A stretch of 64,000 nucleotides of DNA from Hymenobacter ruricola (GCF_015694525.1 NZ_JADQDM010000001.1:620001-684000); one strand, 5' to 3'. Numbered from the stretch's first letter, positions 7,338 to 15,563 are shown. A program made the numbers and translations. Notes: generated by a model from the sequence alone, not told the origin.

Positions 7338-8012
7338 TTATTCTTGGCGCAGCACATAGCCGGCGCCCATCACGGTGTGAATGAGCTTGGTGGCGAAGCT
7401 GTGGTCCACCTTTTTGCGCAAGTAGCTTACGTACACGTCGATGACGTTGCTGCCGGCGTCGAAGGCTTCGTCCCAGCCGTGCTCGGCAATCTCGCTGCGG
7501 CTGAGCACCCGGCCGGGGTGGCGCAGCAGCACTTCCAGCAGGTTGAACTCGCGGGCGGTGAGGCGCAGGGCCTGCCCGGCCCGCGTCACGGTGCGGCTCG
7601 GAATGTCCATCACTAGGTCGGCAAACGTGAGGCGGGAGCCTTTGGGCGCGGGGTTGCTGCGGCGCGTGAGGGCGCGCACCCGGGCCACCAGCTCGGCAAA
7701 GTCGAAGGGTTTGACCAGATAGTCATCGGCTCCGCTGCCGAAACCCTGGAGCTTGTCGGTGGTGGTGCCCAGCGCCGTGAGCATGAGCACGGGTACGTCG
7801 GGGTCCCGGGCTCGAATGGCGGCCAGTACTTCCAGGCCGCTGCGCCCGGGCAGCAGCACGTCCAGAATAATCAGGTCGAACGGCTGGGCCAGGGCCAACT
7901 GCTGGCCTTCGAGGCCGTCGTAGGCCACGCGCACGGTCAGCTGTTCTTCTTCCAGCCCCCGCCGGATGAGGGCCGAAAGGCGCGGGTCGTCTTCCACCAG
8001 CAGAATGTTCAT
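7338..8012 (-). CDS. OmpR/PhoB-family response regulator (CusR-like)
   Basis: 224 residues. The receiver is complete: acidic pair VEDD (6-9), phospho-acceptor D51 in LIILDVLLPGRSG, switch T79 and K101 in YLVKPFD. The C-terminal winged helix ends with VIDVYVSYLRKKVD and HTVMGAGYVLRQ. The start is the ATG at 8012 immediately before MNILLVEDD; upstream in-frame codons encode a Pro/Ala-rich stretch foreign to the family. It is the cognate partner of the following kinase. The gene is divergent from the membrane protein at 8090, leaving about 77 bp for both promoters. Confidence 0.95.
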   Translation of the reverse strand: MNILLVEDDPRLSALIRRGLEEEQLTVRVAYDGLEGQQLALAQPFDLIILDVLLPGRSGLEVLAAIRARDPDVPVLMLTALGTTTDKLQGFGSGADDYLVKPFDFAELVARVRALTRRSNPAPKGSRLTFADLVMDIPSRTVTRAGQALRLTAREFNLLEVLLRHPGRVLSRSEIAEHGWDEAFDAGSNVIDVYVSYLRKKVDHSFATKLIHTVMGAGYVLRQE

Positions 8013-8089
8013 GGGCAAGCCAGGAGGGGAGGGGTAAGGATGTTCGGGCGGCGCTGCCGACCTTCGCGCCGGCCGCGCCGCTTTCATGT

Positions 8090-9610
8090 ATGCTTTCAGC
8101 AACCGGTACAAATAACGAACATCTGGCCCCCGGCCGCCGCTGGTGGCTGCTGGGCGCCGTGTTGCTGGTGGCCCTGGTGCGCCTGTGGCGCCTGCCCGAG
8201 GCCGGCCCTTCCGACTACGACTCGGTGCGCAACTGGCAGGTGGTGCAGGGCATGGCGCACGGCGATTTTGCGCGGCTGTTTATTCCCGGCAGCCCGGGGT
8301 TTCTGGTGTTTTACATTCCGGTGGCGCTTTTCACGCGCAGCTATTTGGTTTTCCAGGCCATCAATGCGCTGCTGGGCGTGGCGGGCGTGGCGTTTTTTGC
8401 GGGCTGGGTGGCGCGCCAGGCCCGCCTCAGCGGCCCCGAAGCCGGGGCGCTGGCGCTGCTGGGCGGCACTTCGCTGCTGCTCACCTTCTCGGGGCGCGAC
8501 TTCACGCCCATTTCCATCAGCATGGTGCTGTTCACGGGGCTGCTGCAAAGCCACTTTGCGCGGCTGGGGCGGTCCAGCCCGGCGGCGGCCTTGCGCGTGG
8601 CGGTGTGGCTGGCCCTGGGGCTGAGCTTTAACTACAAGTTTTTGTTTGCCCTGCCCGTGCTGCTGGTGCTCGAAGCCGCGCGCGCCGACGGCCTGTGGCG
8701 GCAGGGCGCCACCTGGCGGCGGGTGGTGCCGGTGCTGCTGGCGCCCTACGTGGCGTTTGGCGCGCTGGGGGTGGCGGTGGGCCTGCCGTGGTACCGGTGG
8801 TTCGGCTTTTATGCCCGCACGGCCGTGCCCGTGGCAGCCAACCCGGCTGGGCGGCAGGCCGGCGTGCAGCCCGACGGCCTCTACTACTTGCGCTACCTGG
8901 CCGAATTTGAGTCGCCGCTGCTGCTGGCGGGTTTCGGGCTGGCGGCGTGGTTTGCGTGGCGCTTGTGGCGCGACGGCTGGCGCCCTTGGGCGCAGGCGTG
9001 GCCGTTGCTGCCCTACCTGCTGTTCTGGGCTGGGTGCATGCTGGCGGGCATGTCGGTGCTGGTGAAGGCACCGCGCGGGCTGCTTTTCGCCTACCTGCCG
9101 CTGGCGGCGCTGGCCGTGCTGGCGGGCCGGCGCGTGCTGCCCGCCTGGGCACTCACCGCCCTGGTGCTGGCTGGCGTGGGCCTCAACCTGCAGCGCATTC
9201 GGCGGGAATTGTACGCGCCCTTGCCCAGCACCTATCCGCAGGTGGCGGCCTGGCTGCAGGCGCACGGCGCCACCAAGGTGGCCAGCACCGTGGGGCTGAA
9301 CCTGGCGCCTTATCTGAGCGAAAAGCAAACCCTGAAAACCATCATCGGCGAGCGCCAGCTGGCCGGCCTGCGCCGCCAGGGCTACCAGTACGTGCTGCTG
9401 GACGGCTACTGGCAGGTAACCGGCGTGGCGCACTTCGATTCCCTGCGTCGGCAGGTGCCGGTGGCGGCCTGGCCCGCGCCCCAGCTGCAGCAGCGCCTGC
9501 TGTATCTGGAGCACTCCGAATTCACGGGGCAGCACTACGCCGAAACGCTGCAGTCGTGGCGCGCGGCGCAGGCCGACTCGTTGCCGCTGAGGCTGTACCG
9601 GCTGCGCTAA
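8090..9610 (+). CDS. Polytopic GT-C-like membrane glycosyltransferase (ArnT/PMT-like), substrate unknown
   Basis: 506 residues with about 10-12 hydrophobic segments between residues 18 and 375 and a soluble C-terminal domain (about 380-506). The first extracytoplasmic loop has SDYDSVRNW soon after TM1, like the acidic catalytic motif in the first loop of GT-C enzymes of the GT39/GT83 type, which use polyprenyl-linked sugars on the outer face of the inner membrane. The remainder shows strongly Leu/Ala/Trp-rich helices with short positively charged cytoplasmic loops. It is convergent with the SGNH-like gene; the stops are only 4 bases apart. No polysaccharide cluster is adjacent, so the acceptor is unknown. 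The family assignment rests on topology and the loop motif only. Confidence 0.65.
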   Translation: MLSATGTNNEHLAPGRRWWLLGAVLLVALVRLWRLPEAGPSDYDSVRNWQVVQGMAHGDFARLFIPGSPGFLVFYIPVALFTRSYLVFQAINALLGVAGVAFFAGWVARQARLSGPEAGALALLGGTSLLLTFSGRDFTPISISMVLFTGLLQSHFARLGRSSPAAALRVAVWLALGLSFNYKFLFALPVLLVLEAARADGLWRQGATWRRVVPVLLAPYVAFGALGVAVGLPWYRWFGFYARTAVPVAANPAGRQAGVQPDGLYYLRYLAEFESPLLLAGFGLAAWFAWRLWRDGWRPWAQAWPLLPYLLFWAGCMLAGMSVLVKAPRGLLFAYLPLAALAVLAGRRVLPAWALTALVLAGVGLNLQRIRRELYAPLPSTYPQVAAWLQAHGATKVASTVGLNLAPYLSEKQTLKTIIGERQLAGLRRQGYQYVLLDGYWQVTGVAHFDSLRRQVPVAAWPAPQLQQRLLYLEHSEFTGQHYAETLQSWRAAQADSLPLRLYRLR

Positions 9611-9614
9611 AGGC

Positions 9615-11042
9615 TTACTCGGTGGTCGTGGGCAGGTCGTTTACGTCAAGAGACGGGATGTTGGAACGGTAGGCCCGGTTGATAGCCGATATAAAGGCGT
9701 TAGCCAGCAGGCCGTTGCCGCGGGGCGTGAGGGAGTAAAAATCGGTTGAGAAGAAGTTGCCGCGCACCGGCTCGGCCGAGTACACCACGCCGCCCACCGA
9801 AATCGAGTTGGCGACGTTGTTGAACAGGAAGCCCGCGTCGAGCAAGTAGGAATTCTGGGCCGGGTCGATGATGGGCAGGCCGTAGGCTTTGGCCAGGCCC
9901 GACAACCCCAGCACGGTGGTGGAATTCACAAAAACCGCGTTGTTGTAGTCGTTGATGGCCGCCGTGATGTACACGATTTCCGACGTGTCGTCCAGCACGT
10001 CGGCGTTCACGATGGGGTTGCGGCTGTCGCGGCCGTACGGCAGCATCAGGGTGGTGCCGCCCACCACCACCGGCGTGGGCTTGCCGAGGCGGGGCAGGGC
10101 CGTGGCCAGAATGTAGTCGCGCTCGGTGATGCGCTGCGAGGTGCCGGGCACAAACGGCGTTTCGATGTAGAGCGGCGCGTTGTCTTTGTAGTAGGCCTGC
10201 AGGCGGGCTTCCACGTCGGTGCCTTTGCCTTGGCGCAGCAGCGGGATGGTGGTGATGGCCGGCAGCTTCACGATGATGCCGGGCCGCTTGTTGGCCGTGA
10301 GCACGTCGAGAATGCGCTTGGCCGTGAGCTTCATTTGCCGGCTCGACGGCACCGCGCCGCAGGTGCCGCCGCTGCGCACGTAGGGCATAAATTCGTCCAT
10401 GCCCAGGAAATAGCTGAAGAACGTGGCCGACTGGGCCGCCGTGCTCAGCGCCTGAAAGTAGGTGCGGCTGTCGCTGGCCGGCAGCAGCCGCTCAAAGTAG
10501 GGGTTGAAGGCGCGGATGCCCACCGAGGCCTCATTGCCGAGGCCCACCGCGTCGACCTGGCTGAGCAGCAGGCCGGGCACGCCCAGGTTCTGGGGCAGGG
10601 TGCCGGCCGTGGCGCTGCGCTTGAGCAGGCGCAGGGTGTCCGGGGTGGTGGTGCAGGCGTTGGCTAGCAGCACCGTGCGCCGCACGGCCGTGCCCGGCAC
10701 CCGCTGGGTTTGCAGGAAGCCCTCGGGCGTGAAGCCCCGGAACACCGCGCGGTTCGAACCCTCGGCCCCGTCGAAGAGCGGCTGCACGAAGCTGCCGCCC
10801 GCCGAGGCGCTCTGAAACTGCCGCGCCAGCAGGTTGGGGTAAGAATATTCCTGGCTGGTGCGCGTGAGGCCGCCGTTGCTGACGCCGGCCGTGTAGGTGT
10901 CGCCCACGGCCAGGTAGCTGCTCACGTTCAGGCCCACCACGGGCGTGGGGGTGTCCTGGCCGGGCGCGCAGGCGTTCAGGAGCAGGGCGGTGCCGGCGGC
11001 CAGGCCCGCCCAACGCAGGCCCTTCGGGAAAAAGTAGTTCAT
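9615..11042 (-). CDS. SGNH/GDSL-fold outer-membrane lipoprotein with altered catalytic residues
   Basis: 475 residues. The signal peptide ends at a lipobox with Cys25 (LLLNAC). The block I region reads YLAVGDTYTAG, where the family has GDS or GNS; the nucleophilic Ser is Thr49. Near the C-terminus, TDFYSLTPRGNGLLANAFI aligns with the usual DGVHPTPRG block V: the Asp (D434) is kept but the catalytic His position is Ser437. The product therefore looks like a binding or structural derivative of a lipase/esterase. It lies upstream on the public plus-strand map but downstream in transcription of the FadL-type porin gene, 41 bp away. This pairing is common in Bacteroidota and suggests joint handling of hydrophobic ligands. 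Confidence 0.8.
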   Translation of the reverse strand: MNYFFPKGLRWAGLAAGTALLLNACAPGQDTPTPVVGLNVSSYLAVGDTYTAGVSNGGLTRTSQEYSYPNLLARQFQSASAGGSFVQPLFDGAEGSNRAVFRGFTPEGFLQTQRVPGTAVRRTVLLANACTTTPDTLRLLKRSATAGTLPQNLGVPGLLLSQVDAVGLGNEASVGIRAFNPYFERLLPASDSRTYFQALSTAAQSATFFSYFLGMDEFMPYVRSGGTCGAVPSSRQMKLTAKRILDVLTANKRPGIIVKLPAITTIPLLRQGKGTDVEARLQAYYKDNAPLYIETPFVPGTSQRITERDYILATALPRLGKPTPVVVGGTTLMLPYGRDSRNPIVNADVLDDTSEIVYITAAINDYNNAVFVNSTTVLGLSGLAKAYGLPIIDPAQNSYLLDAGFLFNNVANSISVGGVVYSAEPVRGNFFSTDFYSLTPRGNGLLANAFISAINRAYRSNIPSLDVNDLPTTTE

Positions 11043-11083
11043 CGACGTGATGGAATCAGAATCAGCAAGACAAGAAGAGAAGA

Positions 11084-12328
11084 TTAGAAAGCCGCCGACA
11101 CGCCCAGCGAGGCGGTGTGCGACAGGGTGCGGTAGGTGCCGCTCACGTTGCTCACCAAAAACCGGGTTTGGTCGGCGCGGGCGGTGCGCAGCTGGCCGTA
11201 GTCGAAGGCGTAGGCTGCCTCCACGGCCAGGCGCTGGCTGAGCTGGTAGCTCAGGCCGGCCGAGGCGCCCACGCGGTTGGCGTCCACGAACTCGGGGTTG
11301 ACGAACTCGTCGCGGACGGGCGTCTCGTCGTAGTGCAGGCCGGCCAGCAGCACCAGCTTGGAATTCACCTGGTACTCGGTGCCCACCCGGAAGGCCAGGG
11401 CGTCCTCGTAGCGGCGGGCGGTACGCAGGCGCTGGGCCGGCACCGGGCCGCTGGCGGCCACGTCGAGGGTGAGCGAATCGAGGGTGCTCCAGCCGCTGAG
11501 GGCGAAATCGAAAGTAAGAAGCAGCTTCTTGGTGACGCGGTCGGCGATGCCCACCGACAGCGTGCTGGGCAGGTTAATCTGGGTCTTGAAGTCGGACGCG
11601 CCGGCCAGCAGACTGGCGTCGCGGCCGGGCACGCCCGCGGTGGTGTAGGCGCCGTTGTTCATTTTCAGCTTCACCCCGCTGCGGTAGCTGATGCCAAAGG
11701 CGAGGTTGTCGCCGGTGCGGCCGTAGAGGCCCGCGTTCACGCCGTAGCCCGAGCCGCTGCTGCTCAGGTTGGCCTGGGCGGCGGGGTCGTCGTACTGGCC
11801 CAGGGCGCGGCGCTGAGTGTATTTGCCGTAGGCGTACACAAAGCCCACGCCGAGGCTGAAGTTGTCGTTCAGCTTGAAGCCCACCGTGGGCTGGGCAAAG
11901 AAGGTGCTGAGCTGGCTTTCCTGAATCACGGAGCGGCCTTCCCAGGCGTTGGGCCACTTGGTGTGGTAGCCGTAGGGCGTGTTCAGGGCCAGGCCCACGC
12001 TCACGCGCTTGCTCACGGCGCGGGTGGCGTACAAGTAGCCGCCGGGCTGCACGGTCAGGTCCTGGTTGGTGCGCAGGTAGGTGTCCTGGCCCACGAAAGA
12101 GGCGCGCCGAATCTGGCCGAAGCCGCCGAAGCTGAGGCGGGTGAGCGAGTCGCCCCACTGCGGCAGCAGGCCGGGGTTGGTGCTCAGGCCGGCAATGCTG
12201 CCGATGTAGGCCGTGCTGGCGCCGCCCAGGCCCAGCACCCGCGCGCCCTGCGGGCCGGTGTCGAAGCCGGTGGCGGCGGCCGTCAAGCCAGAGAAGAGGG
12301 GAAGCAAAAAAAGAAGACGTGCACGCAT
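11084..12328 (-). CDS. OmpP1/FadL-family outer-membrane porin
   Basis: 414 residues with a signal peptide (cleavage probably near residue 18-20) and a 14-strand-type barrel. The N-terminal hatch region shows the family's GARVLGLGGASTAY ... SIAGLSTNPGLL (about 28-55), followed by PYGYHTKWPNAWEGR, a hallmark of FadL-type channels, and a C-terminal terminal-strand sequence ending in aromatic F. These proteins let long-chain fatty acids or other hydrophobic compounds cross the outer membrane by lateral diffusion. The SGNH-like lipoprotein gene follows directly on the same strand. A TACTTTTG -7 box lies 29 bases before the start. Confidence 0.9.
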   Translation of the reverse strand: MRARLLFLLPLFSGLTAAATGFDTGPQGARVLGLGGASTAYIGSIAGLSTNPGLLPQWGDSLTRLSFGGFGQIRRASFVGQDTYLRTNQDLTVQPGGYLYATRAVSKRVSVGLALNTPYGYHTKWPNAWEGRSVIQESQLSTFFAQPTVGFKLNDNFSLGVGFVYAYGKYTQRRALGQYDDPAAQANLSSSGSGYGVNAGLYGRTGDNLAFGISYRSGVKLKMNNGAYTTAGVPGRDASLLAGASDFKTQINLPSTLSVGIADRVTKKLLLTFDFALSGWSTLDSLTLDVAASGPVPAQRLRTARRYEDALAFRVGTEYQVNSKLVLLAGLHYDETPVRDEFVNPEFVDANRVGASAGLSYQLSQRLAVEAAYAFDYGQLRTARADQTRFLVSNVSGTYRTLSHTASLGVSAAF

Positions 12329-12356
12329 ACGGACGGTTTTGCGGAAAATTGGGAAA

Positions 12357-12364
12357 CAAAAGTA
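12357..12364 (-). promoter_or_regulatory. Putative -7 box of the FadL/SGNH operon
   Basis: TACTTTTG on the minus strand matches the Bacteroidota TAnnTTTG consensus and would give a leader of about 22 bases. No convincing TTTG -33 element is seen at the expected distance. Confidence 0.45.
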
Positions 12365-12479
12365 CGCAGCCCGGCGCTAGCATCGGCCGCCCCCAGGCCC
12401 GTCTCGGGCGAATGAGTGGCGCCGCCACTGGCCAGCAAAGCGCCGGCAGACGGCTGGCGCAACCCGTCCGAAGCCTTCG

Positions 12480-12694
12480 GAGAGCGCTCTAAGCCGGTTC
12501 GGCAACGGACGGAGCCCTTCCGAGAGCTCTCGGAAGGGCTCTTGGCTCGACCGGAGTGCCTGCGAGAGCTCTCGAAGGTCGTCCCGACTAGTCCGGAATG
12601 CCTGCGAGAGCTCTCTAAGCCAGTGCGGCAACGACCGGAGCCCTTTTGAGAGCTCTCGCAGGTGCTCTGAACTAGTCGGGACCGGTTTAGAGAG
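12480..12694. repeat. 42-bp tandem repeat array with GAGAGCTCTC palindromes
   Basis: Units start at exactly 12480, 12522, 12564, 12606 and 12648, with a sixth partial unit at 12690; each begins with GAGAGCTCTC (GAGAGCGCTC in the first). The units are diverged but in strict 42-base register. Units 1 and 4 are most alike (CTAAGCC.GT.CGGCAACG), while units 3 and 5 share ACTAGTC. As 42 is a multiple of three, the array leaves open frames on both strands; the minus-strand frame reads as a 14-residue repeat of type LRELSxxLRSLPxx. It lies in the 435-bp gap between the FadL gene and mltG. Confidence 0.95.
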
Positions 12695-12763
12695 TATTTT
12701 TACCCGGCAAAGTGCAAACATTCAATGATAACCGTAAAATAACCTGGCTGGTCAGGCGCGAAC

Positions 12764-13801
12764 CTAGCGTTTCACCCCCAGGCTGTCGAGGCGGTGCTGG
12801 TAGCGGCGGGCGTTGATTTTGTGCTGGGCATAGGTTTCGGCAAAGTCGGAAAAACCACTGCCATCGGGCCGGGCGCAGAAAAAAAGGTTCTTGTTGTGCG
12901 CCGGCTTCAGTACCGCGTCGAGGCTCGACGGCCGGGGCGTGGTGATGGGGCCCGGCGGCAGGCCCTTGTGGCGGTAGGTGTTGTAGGGCGAATCCACTTT
13001 TTTGTCCACGTTCAGCACGCGCTTGCGGGTGCCCAGGCCGTGCAGGGGCCAGAGCAGGGTGGGGTCGGCCTGCAGGGGCTGGCCGTTGCGCAGGCGGTTG
13101 AGGTAAACGGCGGCGATGAGCGGCTTGTCGATGGGCTGGGCGGTTTCGCGCTGCACAATGCTGGCCAGCACGCTCACCTGGGTGCGGCTCAGCTTCAGCG
13201 AGTCGGCCCGGGCCTGGCGTTCCGGCGTCCAGAAGCGGCGGTAGCGGGCGGCCATGGTGTCCAGAAACCCGCGGGCGCCGGTGTTCCACAGCAGGCGGTA
13301 AGGGCCGGGCATGAATAGGGTGCGCACGGTGCAGGTGTCGAGGCCGTAGCGCCGCTGCAGGCCGGCGTTGTCGCCCAGCAGCAGGTCCAGCTTGAAGGAA
13401 TCGGTTTCGAGCTGCCGGCTCACCTGGCGGGGCAAGTGGTCGAGGTAATGAAACGCGTTCAGCTCGAAGCGCACCGTGTCCTGCTCGCCGCGCAGCAGCC
13501 GGCGCACCAGGTCCACATTGCCCAGGCCGGGGTCGAGGCGGTAGCGGCCGGGGCGCACGCGCGGCGGGTAGTCCTGGTATTCAGCCACCCACTCAAACGT
13601 GCCGGGCTCCAGCAGCAGCTCGTGTTTCCGCAAGGAGTCGAGCACGGCCGCGTAGCCGGTGCCCGTCCGGATGTAGAGGTAGGCCGGGCCTTCGGCGAAG
13701 GCCCGCACGTTGGGCCGGTACAGCACGCGCCACGCCGCATAGCCGCCCCCCAGCAGCACCAGCAGCGCCCCTATTCCTCCTATGAGCCAACCTCTCCGCA
13801 T
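12764..13801 (-). CDS. mltG: Endolytic murein transglycosylase
   Basis: YceG/MltG family: cleaves nascent glycan strands at the inner membrane and so sets peptidoglycan chain length. The 345-residue protein has a single N-terminal TM (about 4-24), a LysM-like region, and the YceG catalytic domain. The key motif is LASIVQRETAQ (Glu acts as the general acid), followed by AAVYLNRLRNGQPLQADPT and SPYNTYRHKGLPPGPI, then the late segment NKNLFFCARPDGSGFSDFAETY. The ATG at 13801 starts directly before the TM (MRRGWLIGG); another in-frame ATG at 13831 would add 10 residues. It follows rnd by 78 bp on the same strand. Confidence 0.93.
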   Translation of the reverse strand: MRRGWLIGGIGALLVLLGGGYAAWRVLYRPNVRAFAEGPAYLYIRTGTGYAAVLDSLRKHELLLEPGTFEWVAEYQDYPPRVRPGRYRLDPGLGNVDLVRRLLRGEQDTVRFELNAFHYLDHLPRQVSRQLETDSFKLDLLLGDNAGLQRRYGLDTCTVRTLFMPGPYRLLWNTGARGFLDTMAARYRRFWTPERQARADSLKLSRTQVSVLASIVQRETAQPIDKPLIAAVYLNRLRNGQPLQADPTLLWPLHGLGTRKRVLNVDKKVDSPYNTYRHKGLPPGPITTPRPSSLDAVLKPAHNKNLFFCARPDGSGFSDFAETYAQHKINARRYQHRLDSLGVKR

Positions 13802-13879
13802 TTCGCTGTCTTGAATTTCTGTGCCCAACAACGTTGCTGGAATGACGTTCTCGCGGCACGAAGTTCCTCGGGCAAGGCC

Positions 13880-15049
13880 TTACGCAAACGGCGCGGCCAG
13901 CTGCTCGTAGCTCTCGCCGTGGCGCTCGGCCGACTCGCGCAGCAGCTGCTGCTGCCAGGGGCGCAAGGCCGCGTCGGCGCCCAGCTCAATGATGTCGGCG
14001 ATGAGGCGGTTGCTGAGCACCATGTTGGCCATGGTGCTGCCGTGGTCGGCGGCGAGGTGCCCTTTGAGGGCGTTGAGCAGGGTTTCGCGGGCTTCGGCGC
14101 GGGTGGCGGCGGGGCCGCTGAGGCGGCGGCGGAAGGGAAACTTGCGCTGGTCGGCCGGCAGCGGGGCGTCGGGGGCCAGGTCGGTGGTGCCGATGGCCAG
14201 CAGCTGCTCGGCGTAGGGCGAGCGTTTCAGCTCGGGGTGCAGGCCATTAGCAGTGCGCAGCTGCAGGGGCGTTTCGATGGGGCGGCGGGTGAGCTCGGCC
14301 AGCTTGTCGTTGCTCAGCACGTGGTAGGGCGGGCGGTCGAGCTGCCGGGCCACGGCGTCGCGCAGCAGGTACAGCTCCCGGAAAACGGGCATTTCCTGCG
14401 GCGTTATCTTGTATTTGGCGGCGTTGCGCGCCCAGGGCCGCGGGTCGTCGCGGCCGTAGCGCACGGCTTCCAGGGCCAGGTTTTCCTGGGCCGCCCAGTC
14501 GGCGCGGCCCAGCTCCTGCAGGCGGGCGCTGAGGCGGTCGGTGAGCTCGAAGAGGTAGAGGACGTCGTTGGCGGCGTACTCCTTTTGGGCTTCGGTGAGG
14601 GGACGCTTCAGCCAGTTCGATTTTTGCTCGCCTTTGTCCACTTCAAAGCCCAACTCGGCCTGAATGAGGCGGCCAAGCGAAATGTTGTTGTCCTCGGCGG
14701 CCAGCAGCGTAAACTGCACGCTGGTGTCCACGATGTTGCGGCAGTTGACTCCGAACAGCTCGTCGAGCAGCAGAATGTCGGACTTGCAGGAGTGAAACAC
14801 TTTGGCCACAGCCGAGTCGCGGAGCACGGCAAACAGGGGCTCAAGCTCGGCGGCCATGTCGGTCAGCAGCAGCGGGTCGATAAGGTAAACTTCTTGGCTA
14901 TCAAATACCTGAATCAGCGCCAGGTGCCGGCCGTAGCGGTGGCGCATGTCATCGAACTCCAGGTCGATGCCGATGCGGGGCAAGGTGGCAAAATGAGCGG
15001 CGGCATCGGCAATGGCGTCGGCCGTGGTGAGGTAATGAATGGTGGGCAT
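13880..15049 (-). CDS. rnd: Ribonuclease D (DEDDy 3'-5' exoribonuclease with HRDC domain)
   Basis: 389 residues. Exo I is IGIDLEFDD (26-34), Exo II is KVFHSCKSDILLLDELFG (about 83-100), and Exo III is YAANDVLYLFEL (about 169-180) with the Tyr of the DEDDy class. An HRDC helical domain follows at about 210-290 and a C-terminal region at 300-389. It trims 3' ends of tRNA precursors and other structured RNAs with two metal ions. The gene precedes mltG. A TACCTTTA box on the minus strand at 15107-15114 may be its -7 element. Confidence 0.93.
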   Translation of the reverse strand: MPTIHYLTTADAIADAAAHFATLPRIGIDLEFDDMRHRYGRHLALIQVFDSQEVYLIDPLLLTDMAAELEPLFAVLRDSAVAKVFHSCKSDILLLDELFGVNCRNIVDTSVQFTLLAAEDNNISLGRLIQAELGFEVDKGEQKSNWLKRPLTEAQKEYAANDVLYLFELTDRLSARLQELGRADWAAQENLALEAVRYGRDDPRPWARNAAKYKITPQEMPVFRELYLLRDAVARQLDRPPYHVLSNDKLAELTRRPIETPLQLRTANGLHPELKRSPYAEQLLAIGTTDLAPDAPLPADQRKFPFRRRLSGPAATRAEARETLLNALKGHLAADHGSTMANMVLSNRLIADIIELGADAALRPWQQQLLRESAERHGESYEQLAAPFA

Positions 15050-15106
15050 TGAAGCGAAAGACAGGTCAGCGAGGCCAGCAGGGGGCGCACCGCGCCGTTG
15101 GCGCGG

Positions 15107-15114
15107 TAAAGGTA
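15107..15114 (-). promoter_or_regulatory. Putative -7 box of rnd
   Basis: TACCTTTA on the minus strand, about 57 bases before the rnd start, agrees with TAnnTTTG at 7 of 8 positions. A -33 element is not clear. Confidence 0.35.
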
Positions 15115-15184
15115 GGCATCTGCGGCAGGCCGTGGGAAACTATTAGGCAAAGCGGGGAAATTAAGTACGCGTGGGGCGTATGTA

Positions 15185-15380
15185 ATCATCTTTGTTCTAG
15201 CATCTGTACTAAAAAATTATAAATAATATATTATTTATTAGTTAGCGATGCGTCTTTTTCAATAAAAATCCGAAAAGCCTATGAAAATACCGATTGCCCT
15301 TTTTCCTGTTTCACCATTCCTCCAAACCTCATTAGAATCACTTATTTACTCATTTAAAAATATCAATATTATTGCTGGCT
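15185..15380. other. AT-rich island, no gene recognised
   Basis: About 200 bases with markedly lower GC than all surrounding DNA, including runs of A/T around 15205-15240 and 15340-15372. It ends abruptly where GC-rich SusD-like sequence begins. Open frames here have no recognisable product. It may be the scar of a deletion or of an excised element. Confidence 0.6.
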
Positions 15381-15394
15381 TGCCTGTGCTCGGC

Positions 15395-15487
15395 CACGGC
15401 CTGGGCCCAGACCCGCGCTTCATCCTGCCCATTCCGCAGCGCGAAATCAACAACGCCAACCTGACGCAAAACGCCTATTATCGCTAA
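15395..15487 (+). pseudogene. C-terminal remnant of a RagB/SusD outer-membrane lipoprotein gene
   Basis: About 30 codons encode DPRFILPIPQREINNANLTQ and then NAYYR before the stop. SusD proteins of the Bacteroidota end in just this way (PIPQREI.xNPxLTQNPGY). Only this tail is present. The upstream reading frame runs into the AT-rich island, which has no SusD similarity, and no SusC partner is in the window. A terminator follows. The identification rests on this short motif and is an inference; the remnant cannot make a functional protein. Confidence 0.75.
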
Positions 15488-15511
15488 AAGCGCCGGATTA
15501 ACTCACAAAAA

Positions 15512-15541
15512 AGGCTGCGACGATTGTCGCAGCCTTTTTTT
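15512..15541. terminator. Bidirectional intrinsic terminator
   Basis: A perfect 10-bp stem (15512-15521 with 15526-15535, GATT loop) is flanked by A and T runs, so it works in both directions. It would end transcription of the former SusD gene (plus) and of the SPFH gene (minus). Confidence 0.9.
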
Positions 15542-15563
15542 GTGCCTGCCGAAACCTCCCCGG

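Noticed and set aside
8012..8111. N-terminal extension of the CusR-like regulator
   Set aside because: The extra residues are Pro/Ala-rich, lie upstream of a perfect receiver start, and overlap the divergent gene.
12416..12694. CRISPR-like appearance of the 42-bp array
   Set aside because: Units are contiguous and diverged, with no unique spacers between conserved repeats, and there are no cas genes.
12377..12721. Minus-strand frame of 114 codons through the 42-bp array (LRELS-type repeats)
   Set aside because: The repeat period is a multiple of three, so frames stay open on both strands. No promoter or family is seen, and the frame extends out of the array into unlike sequence. It is kept only as part of the repeat description.
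12764..13831. mltG start at 13831
   Set aside because: The upstream ATG adds ten polar residues before the membrane anchor; the ATG at 13801 directly precedes it, as in the family. The longer form is not excluded.
15281..15487. A genuine 68-residue small protein at 15281
   Set aside because: The first half lies in the AT-rich island and the second half is a SusD C-terminus. The sharp change in base composition inside the frame argues for a chance fusion.
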